Shown here: positions 20,022 through 29,033 of the stretch, one piece after another
Layout of the letters: each line of letters opens with the position of its first letter
How positions within the stretch are numbered: the stretch's first letter is position 1
NCBI GenBank assembly: GCA_039794565.1
Contig: JAUQVX010000002.1
Span: forward strand, 124,001-188,000
Reading direction: 5' to 3'
Length of the DNA: 64,000 nt
Source of the DNA: Gloeomargarita sp. SRBZ-1_bins_9
GTDB taxonomy: Bacteria > Cyanobacteriota > Cyanobacteriia > Gloeomargaritales > Gloeomargaritaceae
The notes under the pieces: generated by a model
The model's input: only the letters and a program-made list of their open reading frames with translations
Databases searched by the model: none
What the model was told of the DNA's origin: nothing
Translations under genes and position numbers: made by a program

Positions 20022-20942
20022 ATGGCGATGGTGGATCAATTGATGCGGGCCACAGCGGCTGGGGGGGCCATCCGGGCCGTGGGGGTGATTACCACCCGGT
20101 TGGTGGGGGAAGCGCGACAACGGCACGGCTTGTCCTACGTGGCCACGGCGGCCTTGGGACGGACCATGAGCGCGGGATTGCTGCTGGCGTCGAGTATGAA
20201 ACGGATGGCGGCCCGGGTCAACATTCGCTTCCGGGGGAACGGACCGCTGGGGACCGTGTTTGTGGATGCGGGGCGGGATGGCACGGTGCGGGGCTACGTG
20301 GACCAACCCCAGGTAGAACTGCCCCCCAATCCCCAAGGGAAATTGGATGTAGGCAGAGCGGTCGGTGCCGAGGGCTATCTTTACGTGCTGCGGGACAACG
20401 GCTACGGCTATCCCTATGCCAGTACGGTGGAGCTCGTCTCCGGGGAAGTGGGCGACGACATTGCCTACTACCTGACAACCTCGGAACAGACCCCCTCGGC
20501 CCTGGCGTTGGGAGTGTATCTAGAGGGGGGTCAAGTGCGCGCCGCCGGGGGATTACTCCTGCAAATCCTGCCCAAGGCGGCCCAGGAGGAAGGACTCATC
20601 GAGGTACTGGAATCCCGGGTGGCGGCCCTATCGGGATTTACGCCCCTGTTGTTAGCCGGACGCCAGTTGAGCGACATGTTCCAGGAATTGCTGGGGGACA
20701 TGGACCTGGTGATTTTCCCCGAAGTCCAACTGGTACGCTTCCACTGCGGCTGTAACTTCGACCGGGTGCTGGGGGCGCTGAAAATGCTGGGCATCCAGGA
20801 ACTCAAAAGCATGATCCACCAGGACGACGGTGCAGAAGTTACCTGCCATTTTTGCAGCTCCGTGTTCCACGCCCAGCGCAACCACCTGGAACAACTGGTG
20901 GAGGAACTGGAGCGGGAAGCCGCCGCCAAGCCACTGCGCTAG
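20022..20942 (+). CDS. hslO: Hsp33 redox chaperone
   Basis: Redox-regulated holdase that protects unfolding proteins during oxidative stress. The 306-residue protein has the family core ([33 protein letters not shown]). The C-terminal zinc switch is formed by C-G-C near residue 243 and C-H-F-C near residue 275. ATGs at 20022 and 20028 are both possible. It ends 10 bp from the convergent thrS stop. Confidence 0.95.
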   Translation: MAMVDQLMRATAAGGAIRAVGVITTRLVGEARQRHGLSYVATAALGRTMSAGLLLASSMKRMAARVNIRFRGNGPLGTVFVDAGRDGTVRGYVDQPQVELPPNPQGKLDVGRAVGAEGYLYVLRDNGYGYPYASTVELVSGEVGDDIAYYLTTSEQTPSALALGVYLEGGQVRAAGGLLLQILPKAAQEEGLIEVLESRVAALSGFTPLLLAGRQLSDMFQELLGDMDLVIFPEVQLVRFHCGCNFDRVLGALKMLGIQELKSMIHQDDGAEVTCHFCSSVFHAQRNHLEQLVEELEREAAAKPLR

Positions 20943-20952
20943 GGACAGTCCA

Positions 20953-22719
20953 TTAAAAATCTCGCCGTTGCTGTACCGCCTGCATCAGACGCTCCTGCAC
21001 CTCGGCGATCGACAAGGCCCCCAGGTCCCCACCGTGGCGGGTGCGGATACTCAGGGTGCTGCTTTGCTGCTCCTTGGCCCCCACGATGGCCATCACCGGA
21101 ATTTTCGCCGTCTCCGCATTGCGGATGAGTTTCCCCAATCGTTCCCCCGACCTATCCACCTCCACCCGGAGGCCCAATTTCTGCCAGTCGGTGGCAAGGT
21201 TTTGGGCGTAGGCCACGTATTGTTCGGCCACCGGCAAAAACCGCAATTGCACCGGCGCCAACCACAGGGGAAAGTCACCGGCGTAGTGCTCGATGAGAAT
21301 CCCAAAGAAACGTTCCAAGGAACCAAAAATGGCCCGGTGGATCATAATCGGTGTCTGGCGAGAACCATCCGCCGCCACATATTCCAAACCGAAACGCTGG
21401 GGCAAGTTGAAGTCTACCTGCACCGTTGAACATTGCCATAGCCGCCCGATGGCATCCCGAATTTTAATATCAATCTTCGGTCCGTAAAAGGCGCCCCCCC
21501 CCACATCCTCTTTGTAGGTCCAACCCTTGGTATCCAGGGCATTCCGCAGGGCCTTGGTCGCCAGTTCCCACACCTCATCGGACCCCACCGACTTCTCCGG
21601 GCGGGTGGATAAATTCACCTCATAATCCCGAAACCCAAAATCCGACAGGATTTGTTCGGTCAGGTTCAACACCCCCAGGATTTCCTCCGCCACCTGTTCC
21701 GGCAAACAGAAGATGTGGGCGTCGTCCTGGGTAAATCCCCGTACCCGCATAAGGCCATGCAAGGTTCCTGACCGTTCATAGCGATAGACCGTCCCCAACT
21801 CCGCATAGCGAATGGGCAACTCCCGATAGGAATGGAGATGGGTTTTATAGGTCAAAACATGAAAGGGACAATTCATGGGTTTGAGTTGATAGGCCTGGGC
21901 TTCGACGGGGATGGCCTCAAACATACTCTCCCGATAAAAATCCCAGTGCCCCGATGTTTTCCACAGGTCCAGGTGGGCCAAATGGGGTGTATAGAGCAGT
22001 TCATAACCAGCCCGCAGATGGGCGTCCCGCCAATAGTTTTCGATCAACAACCGCATCCGGGCACCCTTGGGATGCCAAAAGACCAACCCACCCCCCGCCT
22101 CCTCCTGGATGCTGAATAAATCCAACTCCTGCCCCAAGCGCCGATGGTCCCGCCGGAGGGCCTCCTGCTTGCGCTGTAAATAGGCCTGCAATTGCTCGGG
22201 CGTTTCCCAAGCCGTCCCATAGATGCGTTGGAGCATGGGGTTGCGTTCATCCCCTCGCCAGTAGGCCCCCGCCACGCTTTCCAGTTCGATGGCATCGGGA
22301 TTGAGTTCCCCCACGTTATCCAAGTGTGGCCCAGCGCACAGGTCCCACCACTCGTCCCCCAGGTGATAAATCGTAATCGGTTCTTCCTTAATGTCAGCCA
22401 AAATTTCCAGTTTGTAGGGTTCATTTAAGGCCTGAATGCGGCGCAGGGCTTCCTCCCGGGTGACCTCCTCGCGAATAACCGGCAGTTTCTTCTTAATGAT
22501 TTTCACCATCTCTTTTTTGATGGCCTTGAGGTCCTTTTCGGTAAAGGGTTCCGGGTGGTCGAAATCGTAATAAAAGCCATCTTCAATCCAGGGACCAATC
22601 GTCACTTTGGCCTTGGGAAATAGCCGTTGCACCGCCATGGCCATGACGTGGGAGGCCGTGTGGCGAATGCGTTTGAGCCGCTCCGATTCGCTCGTTTTGG
22701 GCAAATGAATAGGGTCCAT
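20953..22719 (-). CDS. thrS: Threonyl-tRNA synthetase (no TGS domain)
   Basis: Class II synthetase charging tRNA-Thr, 588 residues. It starts directly at the editing region (LKRIRHTASHVMAMAVQ) and lacks the N-terminal TGS domain of the E. coli enzyme, as in other cyanobacteria. The editing-site Cys-His motif is WWDLCAGPHL. Class II motif 2 is RYAELGTVYRYERSG, and catalytic metal ligands are KPMNCPFH and the later H in MIHRAIFGSLERF. The C-terminal anticodon-binding domain follows. Confidence 0.97.
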   Translation of the reverse strand: MDPIHLPKTSESERLKRIRHTASHVMAMAVQRLFPKAKVTIGPWIEDGFYYDFDHPEPFTEKDLKAIKKEMVKIIKKKLPVIREEVTREEALRRIQALNEPYKLEILADIKEEPITIYHLGDEWWDLCAGPHLDNVGELNPDAIELESVAGAYWRGDERNPMLQRIYGTAWETPEQLQAYLQRKQEALRRDHRRLGQELDLFSIQEEAGGGLVFWHPKGARMRLLIENYWRDAHLRAGYELLYTPHLAHLDLWKTSGHWDFYRESMFEAIPVEAQAYQLKPMNCPFHVLTYKTHLHSYRELPIRYAELGTVYRYERSGTLHGLMRVRGFTQDDAHIFCLPEQVAEEILGVLNLTEQILSDFGFRDYEVNLSTRPEKSVGSDEVWELATKALRNALDTKGWTYKEDVGGGAFYGPKIDIKIRDAIGRLWQCSTVQVDFNLPQRFGLEYVAADGSRQTPIMIHRAIFGSLERFFGILIEHYAGDFPLWLAPVQLRFLPVAEQYVAYAQNLATDWQKLGLRVEVDRSGERLGKLIRNAETAKIPVMAIVGAKEQQSSTLSIRTRHGGDLGALSIAEVQERLMQAVQQRRDF

Positions 22720-22723
22720 GGTC

Positions 22724-23158
22724 CTATGATAACGCAGGGGCGGGGTGGCACAGGGCGGCCAGGCGCTGGCTGTCGAGCAAAAACACCGTTAGCGGTTCCT
22801 CAGACCGGCGGATCACATGGCTGGCCAGGCCCAAGGTATCGGCTTGCCGGTAAGTCGGGGGCAGCGGTTGTATTTCTGGTGGCGCCACCTCCATCAGGGC
22901 GGGGATGCCACTACAGGGAACGCCGTAGAGTTCACCGCCGCTGCGGACGACCGTGAGATGGGTAGGGGGACTGGCATTGGGTTGACCGAATAAATACTGG
23001 TGCAGGTCAAGGACGATGACTTCCTGCTGCTCAAAATGGGCAAGGCCGATGGGGCGCTGGCCGCTGCTGTAAACAGTGGGGTAGGGAATCACTTTTTGCA
23101 CCTGGGTCAAGGGCCACCCCACCTGGAGGGAACCCACGGGAAAATACAAAACCTTCAT
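22724..23158 (-). CDS. CheW-domain protein
   Basis: A single CheW-like SH3-fold domain of 144 residues. CheW proteins couple chemoreceptors to CheA-type kinases. Recognisable parts are LYFPVGSLQVGWPLTQVQKVI, IGLAHFEQQEVIVLDLHQYLFG and HLTVVRSGGELYGVPC. In unicellular cyanobacteria such proteins serve phototaxis or pili systems. No che or pil genes are adjacent, so its pathway is open. It lies 5 bp from thrS on the same strand. Confidence 0.8.
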   Translation of the reverse strand: MKVLYFPVGSLQVGWPLTQVQKVIPYPTVYSSGQRPIGLAHFEQQEVIVLDLHQYLFGQPNASPPTHLTVVRSGGELYGVPCSGIPALMEVAPPEIQPLPPTYRQADTLGLASHVIRRSEEPLTVFLLDSQRLAALCHPAPALS

Positions 23159-23254
23159 GGCCTGATCCCTTGGGCTGGTTGTTCGTTGTCTATCCCTATT
23201 ATGGAACTAAAAAAAACCAGCATTGGGTTGCTATTTGCAAAGCCAACGGGAAGA

Positions 23255-24265
23255 CTAATCTTGGCGCGGTTGCCCGGCACTCCCCCCTGAGGAGGCCAAG
23301 GTCTGGCTGAGTTCTTGCAGTTTTTGCTCGTATTCTGCTTGGGTGATTTCCCCCCTTTGCAATTGCTGGTTGAGTTGTTGAATCCGGTCAGCATGGGCCT
23401 GCTGTTGGGCTTGGATCAAGGCGCGGTTTTTTTGATATTCCTGTTCCCCTTCCCGGCGGGCTTGTCTGAAGGCTTCCTGCAGGGTTTGCCGGTCCAATTT
23501 ACCCCCCGAGGCGTAGTACTGGTTGGCCACTTTGCCGATGGCCCAGGTGGACGCATAGGAAAGGGATGCACCGACCACACTGCCCCAGCCGGGCACCAGC
23601 TTGGCCGCATTGCTCACCGCAATCCGAAACAGGGAAATGCCCACCCCCCCCACCATGCCATCCCGCAGTAACTCCGCTTCCCGCCGCTGCACCTGGTAAC
23701 CCCAGTACTGCCCAATCTCTTCGATCATTTTCAACTGAAAGGTCAACACGGCAATGTCCGTGACCAACGCCAACCCCGGCACAGGAAAGGCCCCCAGCAC
23801 GGCGGTAAAAATCGCGTAGTTTCGGATGATTTGGTCAATGCGCCGTTCCCGTTCCACCGGGTCCCTAATAGGGGCAATGGGGGTCGGTAGCAAGGTGCTG
23901 CGGGTATCCTCCAACAGACGCTGAATAAAATCCGCCTGCTCCTGGGGGATGCGAAAGGCCTGTTTGATCCGGGCCAGGACCTCCCGCTCCTCCACCGAGC
24001 GATTCCGGTCGGCGCAGGCCATGGCCAAGGCAGCCGCATAGACCTGTTCCCGGGCGGCGGGGGAGGTAATTTGCGCCAGCTCGGCCTCCAGGTCAATGTC
24101 CTGACGCACCAAATCCAGCAGGGATACGTCAGGGGGTAGGTCTAAATTCCGGCAGGTCTCTAGCAGGATTTCTTCTTCCTCGGCCCGGAAAATACCATCC
24201 GCCCGCGCCATGAAAATCAAGACCTTAATGCAAGCCAAGGCTTCCTGGGGCGACAAATTGGACAT
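23255..24265 (-). CDS. TerB-DUF697 protein with C-terminal coiled coil
   Basis: A 336-residue protein with an N-terminal TerB-like helical domain (about residues 5-115; ACIKVLIFMARADGIFRAEEEE). A DUF697-type hydrophobic region follows (about 135-250), with glycine-rich membrane-prone helices AVLGAFPVPGLALVTDIAVL and AKLVPGWGSVVGASLSY. The Gln/Glu-rich coiled-coil tail ends in a short-hairpin motif (LQRGEITQAEYEQKLQEL). No GTPase domain is present, although DUF697 is often fused to one (see the protein at 36753). Function unknown, probably membrane-associated. The ATG at 24265 is preferred to the TTG before it. Confidence 0.75.
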   Translation of the reverse strand: MSNLSPQEALACIKVLIFMARADGIFRAEEEEILLETCRNLDLPPDVSLLDLVRQDIDLEAELAQITSPAAREQVYAAALAMACADRNRSVEEREVLARIKQAFRIPQEQADFIQRLLEDTRSTLLPTPIAPIRDPVERERRIDQIIRNYAIFTAVLGAFPVPGLALVTDIAVLTFQLKMIEEIGQYWGYQVQRREAELLRDGMVGGVGISLFRIAVSNAAKLVPGWGSVVGASLSYASTWAIGKVANQYYASGGKLDRQTLQEAFRQARREGEQEYQKNRALIQAQQQAHADRIQQLNQQLQRGEITQAEYEQKLQELSQTLASSGGSAGQPRQD

Positions 24266-24356
24266 CAACCGACCTACTACAGCCTTGCCTCCATTCTAGG
24301 GGTGGATCCGGTTCGGGCGACACTTTCTTTACAATTAGATTAAATTTGCGGTCTGG

Positions 24357-24758
24357 GTGGAAGCTGTGGAAACAACTGCCCCTGCGTTGCCCTTGCCCTA
24401 TACCCTGAACCCGGATTACCGTCTGGCTGCGAGTTTGGCAGTGGTAGGTTTGGTGGTAACGCCCTGGTCCTGGCCGGTCGGGGTTGGCTGTACGGCTCTG
24501 GCGGCCTTTCTGGCTTGGCAAACCGCTACCCTGCGCTGGACGTTTACGGCAACGGCGGTGGTTCTCACCCGCAACGGGCAGCCGATCCGCACGTTTCCCT
24601 ATGCCGAATGGCAGGATTGGTACCTGTTCTGGCCGAGGTTACCGGTGGTGCTGTTTTTCCGGGAGGTGCGGAGCATTCACTTTGTGCCGGTCCTGTTTGA
24701 CCCCGTGGCCTTGACCCAATATCTCAACCGTTACTGTCCCTCTAGGGGAGCGCATTGA
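24357..24758 (+). CDS. DUF3119 family protein
   Basis: Cyanobacterial and plastid-lineage membrane protein, 133 residues. It has two adjacent hydrophobic segments (about 22-55) and then the family signature PIRTFPYAEWQDWYLFWPRLPVVLFFREVRSIHF split over residues 77-110. Function unknown. It begins at a GTG (24357; another GTG at 24366). Its stop overlaps the start of the DUF3086 gene by one base (TGATG), a pairing that suggests shared function. Confidence 0.78.
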   Translation: MEAVETTAPALPLPYTLNPDYRLAASLAVVGLVVTPWSWPVGVGCTALAAFLAWQTATLRWTFTATAVVLTRNGQPIRTFPYAEWQDWYLFWPRLPVVLFFREVRSIHFVPVLFDPVALTQYLNRYCPSRGAH

Positions 24759-25747
24759 TGGAAACTCCAGAGACGGCGGCGTTGGCAGCCCAAATCGAAC
24801 AACTGCGGGCGGACATTGCCCAACTGCAAGCGGAGAAGGCCCGGTGGCAAGCGGAAGTGCAGCAGGCCCAGGCCCAGTTTCAGCAACTGTTGCCCCAGGT
24901 GCTGCGGGAATTGGAGGAACGGCGTCAGAAATTGCAATTGAGTATTGAACAACTGGAACGCCGCCAGGAACGCATCCAGAAGGAAATGCGCTCGACCTTT
25001 GCCGGCAGCTCCCAGGAGATTGCGGTGCGGGTGCAGGGCTTCAAGGATTATTTGCGGGGGGCGCTCCAGGAACTGGTAGCCAGCGTGGAGGAATTGCCCC
25101 TGGTGCCCCCATCGCCGGCCCCGGACACTGAACCACCGCCTCCGGCCCGGAAAAAACCAATGCCTTTGCAAATCGCCGCCCAAACCTACGCGGACCAGGT
25201 GGAGGTGATTGAGGAGTGCCTGGAGCAGTACCGCACCCGACCGGATTACTACGGCCCGGCTTGGCAGTTACGGCGCACTTTTGAACCGGTGCACGAAGAA
25301 CGGGTGCGACGCTGGTTTCTGGAACAGGGGGGCCGGGGGGCGCTCCGCAGTATGGGTAGTCGCCTGCAAAATATCCTGGTGACCTCGGCGATTATCTCCA
25401 TCCTGCGCCAGCTCTACGATACGGATTTGCGGGTGTTGGTGCTCACCAGCGGCCCGGAACGCCTGGGGGAATGGCGACGGGGGTTACAGGACTGTTTGGG
25501 GGTCAGCCGGTCAGATTTCGGGGCCGAGGGGGGCATTTTGCTGTTTGAAGCCCCGGAACCCCTGGCCCACAAGGCGGACCGCTTTGAGCGGGATGACCTG
25601 GTGCCCTTTATTGTGATGGATGAAGGAGACGGGACGGTGCCGGTGGTGTTGCTGCAATTTCCCCTCTGGCTGACTTTTGCCCCCGACCCGAAGAAGGTGC
25701 GCCAACGGCAATTGGAAACGGACGAATTCGATTTCAAACTCTTCTAG
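24758..25747 (+). CDS. DUF3086 family protein
   Basis: A 329-residue cyanobacterial protein. A long coiled coil (about residues 6-90, Gln/Glu/Arg-rich) is followed by a Pro-rich linker and a globular DUF3086 domain with WQLRRTFEPVHEERVRRWF, RLQNILVTSAIISILR and FIVMDEGDGTVPVVLLQFPLW. Function unknown. The ATG overlaps the DUF3119 stop. Its own stop overlaps the convergent ribF stop (4 bp). Confidence 0.8.
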   Translation: METPETAALAAQIEQLRADIAQLQAEKARWQAEVQQAQAQFQQLLPQVLRELEERRQKLQLSIEQLERRQERIQKEMRSTFAGSSQEIAVRVQGFKDYLRGALQELVASVEELPLVPPSPAPDTEPPPPARKKPMPLQIAAQTYADQVEVIEECLEQYRTRPDYYGPAWQLRRTFEPVHEERVRRWFLEQGGRGALRSMGSRLQNILVTSAIISILRQLYDTDLRVLVLTSGPERLGEWRRGLQDCLGVSRSDFGAEGGILLFEAPEPLAHKADRFERDDLVPFIVMDEGDGTVPVVLLQFPLWLTFAPDPKKVRQRQLETDEFDFKLF

Positions 25748-26679
25748 GTCGGTTCCAGTTGTCCCTGGGAGAGCTGGAAATAGGCGGCGGCGGCCTGGCA
25801 ATCCTGCTGGATTTGGGCTTGCAAGGCGGTGATACTGGGGAATTTCTGCTCAGGACGCAAAAAGTGGCGCAACTGCACCTGCAACTCCTGGCCGTACAAA
25901 TCCCCGCGCCAGCGCAACAGATGGACCTCCGCCGTCAGGGTTTGCCCGTCTACGGTAGGCCGGTAGCCTAGGTTCATCACTCCTGGTTTGGGCTGGGGCC
26001 AACCCGCCGCCTGCACCTCCACACAATAGACCCCCTGGCGCGGCAAAAATTTGCGGGCGGGCAGTTGCAAATTGGCGGTGGGAAATCCCATTTCCTTTCC
26101 CATAGACCGTCCGGGCACCACTTGGCCAATCAAGGTATAGGGCCGTCCCAGTAGGCGTTCGACTGCCGCCACCTGGCCCTGCAACAACAGTTCTCGGATA
26201 CGGGAGCTGCTGATGCGTTCCCCGTCTAACTGCTGCTCCGGGACGATGGTCACCCCAATACCCAAGGATTCCCCCAATCGCTGAAGCAACTGGGCATTGC
26301 CCCGCCGTCCCTGGCCAAAGCAGAAGTCCGCCCCTATGCTCACCTGACGCGCCTGCAACTGCCGGTGGAGAACCTCGAGGACAAAGGCTTCCGGTGTCAT
26401 CTGGGCCAACTCCCGGTCAAAGGTCAACAGCACCAGTTGTCGGACACCCCAACTCTCCAGGATGGCCCGTTTCTCCGGCAAGGGCGTCAAGAGGGCGCGG
26501 GGCTGGCCGCTGAAATACTCCACCGGATGGGGTTGGAACGTGACCACCGTCGGCCACAGGTCGGGATGGGATAAAATCGGCGCAATGACTACACGATGAC
26601 CCCGGTGCAGGCCATCAAAATTCCCCAGGGCAACGGCCGTTGGGGTCAGGACTTGGTCAGGGGTCGCCGGTATCCACAC
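25744..26679 (-). CDS. ribF: Bifunctional riboflavin kinase/FAD synthetase
   Basis: Converts riboflavin to FMN and then FAD. The N-terminal nucleotidyltransferase has ALGNFDGLHRGHR and ADFCFGQGRRGN, with ISSSRIRELL. The C-terminal flavokinase has GRSMGKEMGFPTANL, GVMNLGYRPTVDG and the acidic EVHLLRW segment. 311 residues from a GTG at 26679. It shares four bases with the convergent DUF3086 stop. Confidence 0.95.
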   Translation of the reverse strand: MWIPATPDQVLTPTAVALGNFDGLHRGHRVVIAPILSHPDLWPTVVTFQPHPVEYFSGQPRALLTPLPEKRAILESWGVRQLVLLTFDRELAQMTPEAFVLEVLHRQLQARQVSIGADFCFGQGRRGNAQLLQRLGESLGIGVTIVPEQQLDGERISSSRIRELLLQGQVAAVERLLGRPYTLIGQVVPGRSMGKEMGFPTANLQLPARKFLPRQGVYCVEVQAAGWPQPKPGVMNLGYRPTVDGQTLTAEVHLLRWRGDLYGQELQVQLRHFLRPEQKFPSITALQAQIQQDCQAAAAYFQLSQGQLEPT

Positions 26680-26765
26680 ACTTTACATTTTGACATAATT
26701 CGCCCCCGCAAATGCTCGTCCCCTGCCTATGCTGGTAAGTAAACGGTTGTTGGGAGGATTGGGCA

Positions 26766-27149
26766 ATGGCCGGTGTACAGTCGTGGGTGCCCCTGGTGGC
26801 GCGGGTATTTTTATCGGCGGTGTTTATTCGCGCCGGCATCACCAAAATTCTCAACCCGGAGGGCACCCAAGCCTACATGGCCAAGTTTGGCGTGCCAGGG
26901 TGGTTGTTGATCCCCACGATTATCGTGTTGCTGGCGGGGGGATTATCGGTGCTCCTAGGATACAAGGCCCGCTGGGGAGCGGCGTTGCTGATCGGTTTTC
27001 TCATTCCTGCTACCCTCATCTTCCACACCGATTTCAGTCAGAATATCGAGGTGATCCAATTTTTTAAGAATCTGGCGCTGATGGGGGGTCTGCTGCTGGT
27101 GGTGAGCTACGGCGCTGGCCCCTTGAGTGTGGACCACCCGCAACCCTAG
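26766..27149 (+). CDS. DoxX family membrane protein
   Basis: Small four-helix membrane protein of the DoxX family, 127 residues. The first helix motif is RVFLSAVFIRAGITKILNP, then LAGGLSVLLGYKARWGAALLIGF and the late KNLALMGGLLLVV. DoxX proteins are linked to redox and quinone functions, but this member's role is unknown. It has a GGAGG ribosome site. Its stop overlaps the convergent ftsY stop by four bases. Confidence 0.88.
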   Translation: MAGVQSWVPLVARVFLSAVFIRAGITKILNPEGTQAYMAKFGVPGWLLIPTIIVLLAGGLSVLLGYKARWGAALLIGFLIPATLIFHTDFSQNIEVIQFFKNLALMGGLLLVVSYGAGPLSVDHPQP

Positions 27150-28456
27150 AGACCGATCAGGGCCTCCACAAATTCGTAGCTGGAAAAGGGCCGCAAATCC
27201 GTTAACCCCTCGCCGGCGCCAATAAAGCGAATCGGCAACCCCAATTCCTGGGCAATGGCTAGGGCGATTCCCCCCCGGGCGGTACTGTCCAGTTTGGTGA
27301 TGATGACCCCTGTTAGGCGCACCGCTTCGGTAAAGACCTGGGCCTGGCGCAGCCCGTTTTGCCCGAGGGTGGCATCGAGCACCAGCAGGGATTCGACATG
27401 GGCCTCGGGGGCTTTTTTGTCGATCACCCGCCGGATTTTGGCCAGTTCCGCCATCAGGTTTTGTTTGTTTTGCAAACGACCGGCGGTATCCACCAGCAGG
27501 AGTTCCACCCCCCGAGCTTGGGCTGCTCCAATGGCATCGAAGACCACCGCTGCCGGGTCCGCGTTGGGGGTAGGGTTGCTGATGACGTCAACGCCGGCCC
27601 GTTCGCCCCAGATTTGCAGTTGTTCCACGGCTGCCGCCCGAAACGTGTCCGCCGCCGCAATCAGGCAACGATAACCGGATTTCTGGGCCAGGTGCGCCAG
27701 TTTGCCGATGGTGGTGGTTTTACCAACGCCGTTGACCCCGGTGATCAACCAGATATTTAACCGGCCCCGCGCTGGCGTCAAGTTGGGGGCATAACCCCGT
27801 CGGTAGGGTTGTTCTAGCACCTCCCGCAACAGGCTGGCCATCAGCTTCAGGGCCATTTCCGGGGGGAGGGCCTCCTGGCGCAGGCGGTTTTGGATTTGTT
27901 GGATGACCCAATCGGTAACCGTCACCCCCACATCGGCTTGCAGCAGTAAGGTTTCCAGTTCGCCAACCGCCCGTTCATCCAGGGGTCCTTGCCCCACGAT
28001 GGCCTTGAGCTGGTTGAGGATTTGGCGGCGAGTTTTGGCCAGGCCCCGGCGCAGTTTTTGTAACCAGTTGATTTCTTCGACGGTGACCTCTTCAGGTCGT
28101 CGCCCCTGGGCCGCCAGGACTTCGGCAGACCACAAAAAGCCTTCGTCTAGCTGCGGTAGGGGTTCGGCGGCAGGCGTCGTAGGGGCAGGTTCCGTTGATG
28201 ACGACGGGGCGGCTAAGGATTCCTTGAGGGCGGCCAACCGGCTTTGGCGTAACGCCGCTGCTCGGGCCAGGAAGGAGGTGGGGGATGCTAAAGTTTCCGG
28301 TTCAGGTTCGGGTTCGGGGGAAACCTCGGGTGCGGCTGCCCCTTGCTGCTGTTGCCGGATATGTTCATAGGCCCGTTTAGCCCATTCCACATAATCTATC
28401 GCCGGGGTTGTCCCATCGGTGGGGGTTGGGTTCCGCTCGAACCAATTGAACGTCAT
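27146..28456 (-). CDS. ftsY: Signal recognition particle receptor FtsY
   Basis: SRP receptor GTPase for cotranslational membrane targeting. 436 residues: an acidic, Pro/Glu-rich N-terminal A region (about 1-120), then the N domain (LRRGLAKTRRQILNQL..) and the G domain with GVNGVGKTTTIGKLA, AADTFRAAAVEQL, DTAGR and TKLDSTARGG. It ends in GEGLTDLRPF as usual. Confidence 0.97.
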   Translation of the reverse strand: MTFNWFERNPTPTDGTTPAIDYVEWAKRAYEHIRQQQQGAAAPEVSPEPEPEPETLASPTSFLARAAALRQSRLAALKESLAAPSSSTEPAPTTPAAEPLPQLDEGFLWSAEVLAAQGRRPEEVTVEEINWLQKLRRGLAKTRRQILNQLKAIVGQGPLDERAVGELETLLLQADVGVTVTDWVIQQIQNRLRQEALPPEMALKLMASLLREVLEQPYRRGYAPNLTPARGRLNIWLITGVNGVGKTTTIGKLAHLAQKSGYRCLIAAADTFRAAAVEQLQIWGERAGVDVISNPTPNADPAAVVFDAIGAAQARGVELLLVDTAGRLQNKQNLMAELAKIRRVIDKKAPEAHVESLLVLDATLGQNGLRQAQVFTEAVRLTGVIITKLDSTARGGIALAIAQELGLPIRFIGAGEGLTDLRPFSSYEFVEALIGL

Positions 28457-28611
28457 GGGCAGTCATCCGTGAACCTGTGCATCCAGTATAGTGACATCTC
28501 CTATCAACCCAGGGAGGCCCGATCATAAAAAAGTTAAATGATTCCGTGATTCTGCCAGCGGCCTTTGACCATTTTTTTACGATAAAAGCAAGGGAAGCAA
28601 GGGGCGAAGCC

Positions 28612-28956
28612 ATGCAAGGGCAACTGGAAGCGCAATTGCAACAGTTAAGTCGCAAGGTGGAGGACTTGGAACGGTTGATCGAACGCCTCCGGTTGGAGCT
28701 TTTGCAGTCGTTGGATTTGATGCAACAGGGTTTATCACCCCACCCGGCGCCGGGTAGTAATTACCTGGGTAGCCTAGCGGAACACCGCGATATTCTCCAG
28801 GAATCCCCCCCTGCATCCCACACCCTATCCGACCACCAGGACCTGCCCCCGGAAATGCAAATCCAACGCCTGATGGCCCAACTGACGGCAGCCTATAGCC
28901 GCATCGCCACTCTGGAAGAGCAATTGGTGGCCTGCCGCCTGCAACACCAGAAGTAA
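28612..28956 (+). CDS. Small coiled-coil protein, unknown function
   Basis: A 114-residue protein with two predicted coiled-coil stretches, one near the start (LEAQLQQLSRKVEDLERLIE) and one near the end (IQRLMAQLTAAYSRIATLEEQ), joined by a Pro/Ser-rich linker. No known motif. The ATG at 28612, with a GGGG-rich site just upstream, is preferred over a GTG at 28546, whose product would begin with unrelated sequence. Confidence 0.6.
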   Translation: MQGQLEAQLQQLSRKVEDLERLIERLRLELLQSLDLMQQGLSPHPAPGSNYLGSLAEHRDILQESPPASHTLSDHQDLPPEMQIQRLMAQLTAAYSRIATLEEQLVACRLQHQK

Positions 28957-29033
28957 CGTTCCCAAGGGCCATCCCCACTTGCCATAATGGATAGATGAAA
29001 ACCTAGTAAAACTTTTTAATATTTGCTTAAAAA

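Noticed and set aside
29016-29030. Two TTAA cores spaced 11 bp, Pho-box-like, before the UbiH-like gene
   Set aside because: They lie only a few bases before the ATG, where the ribosome site should be, and the flanking bases fit poorly; better explained by AT-rich leader sequence.
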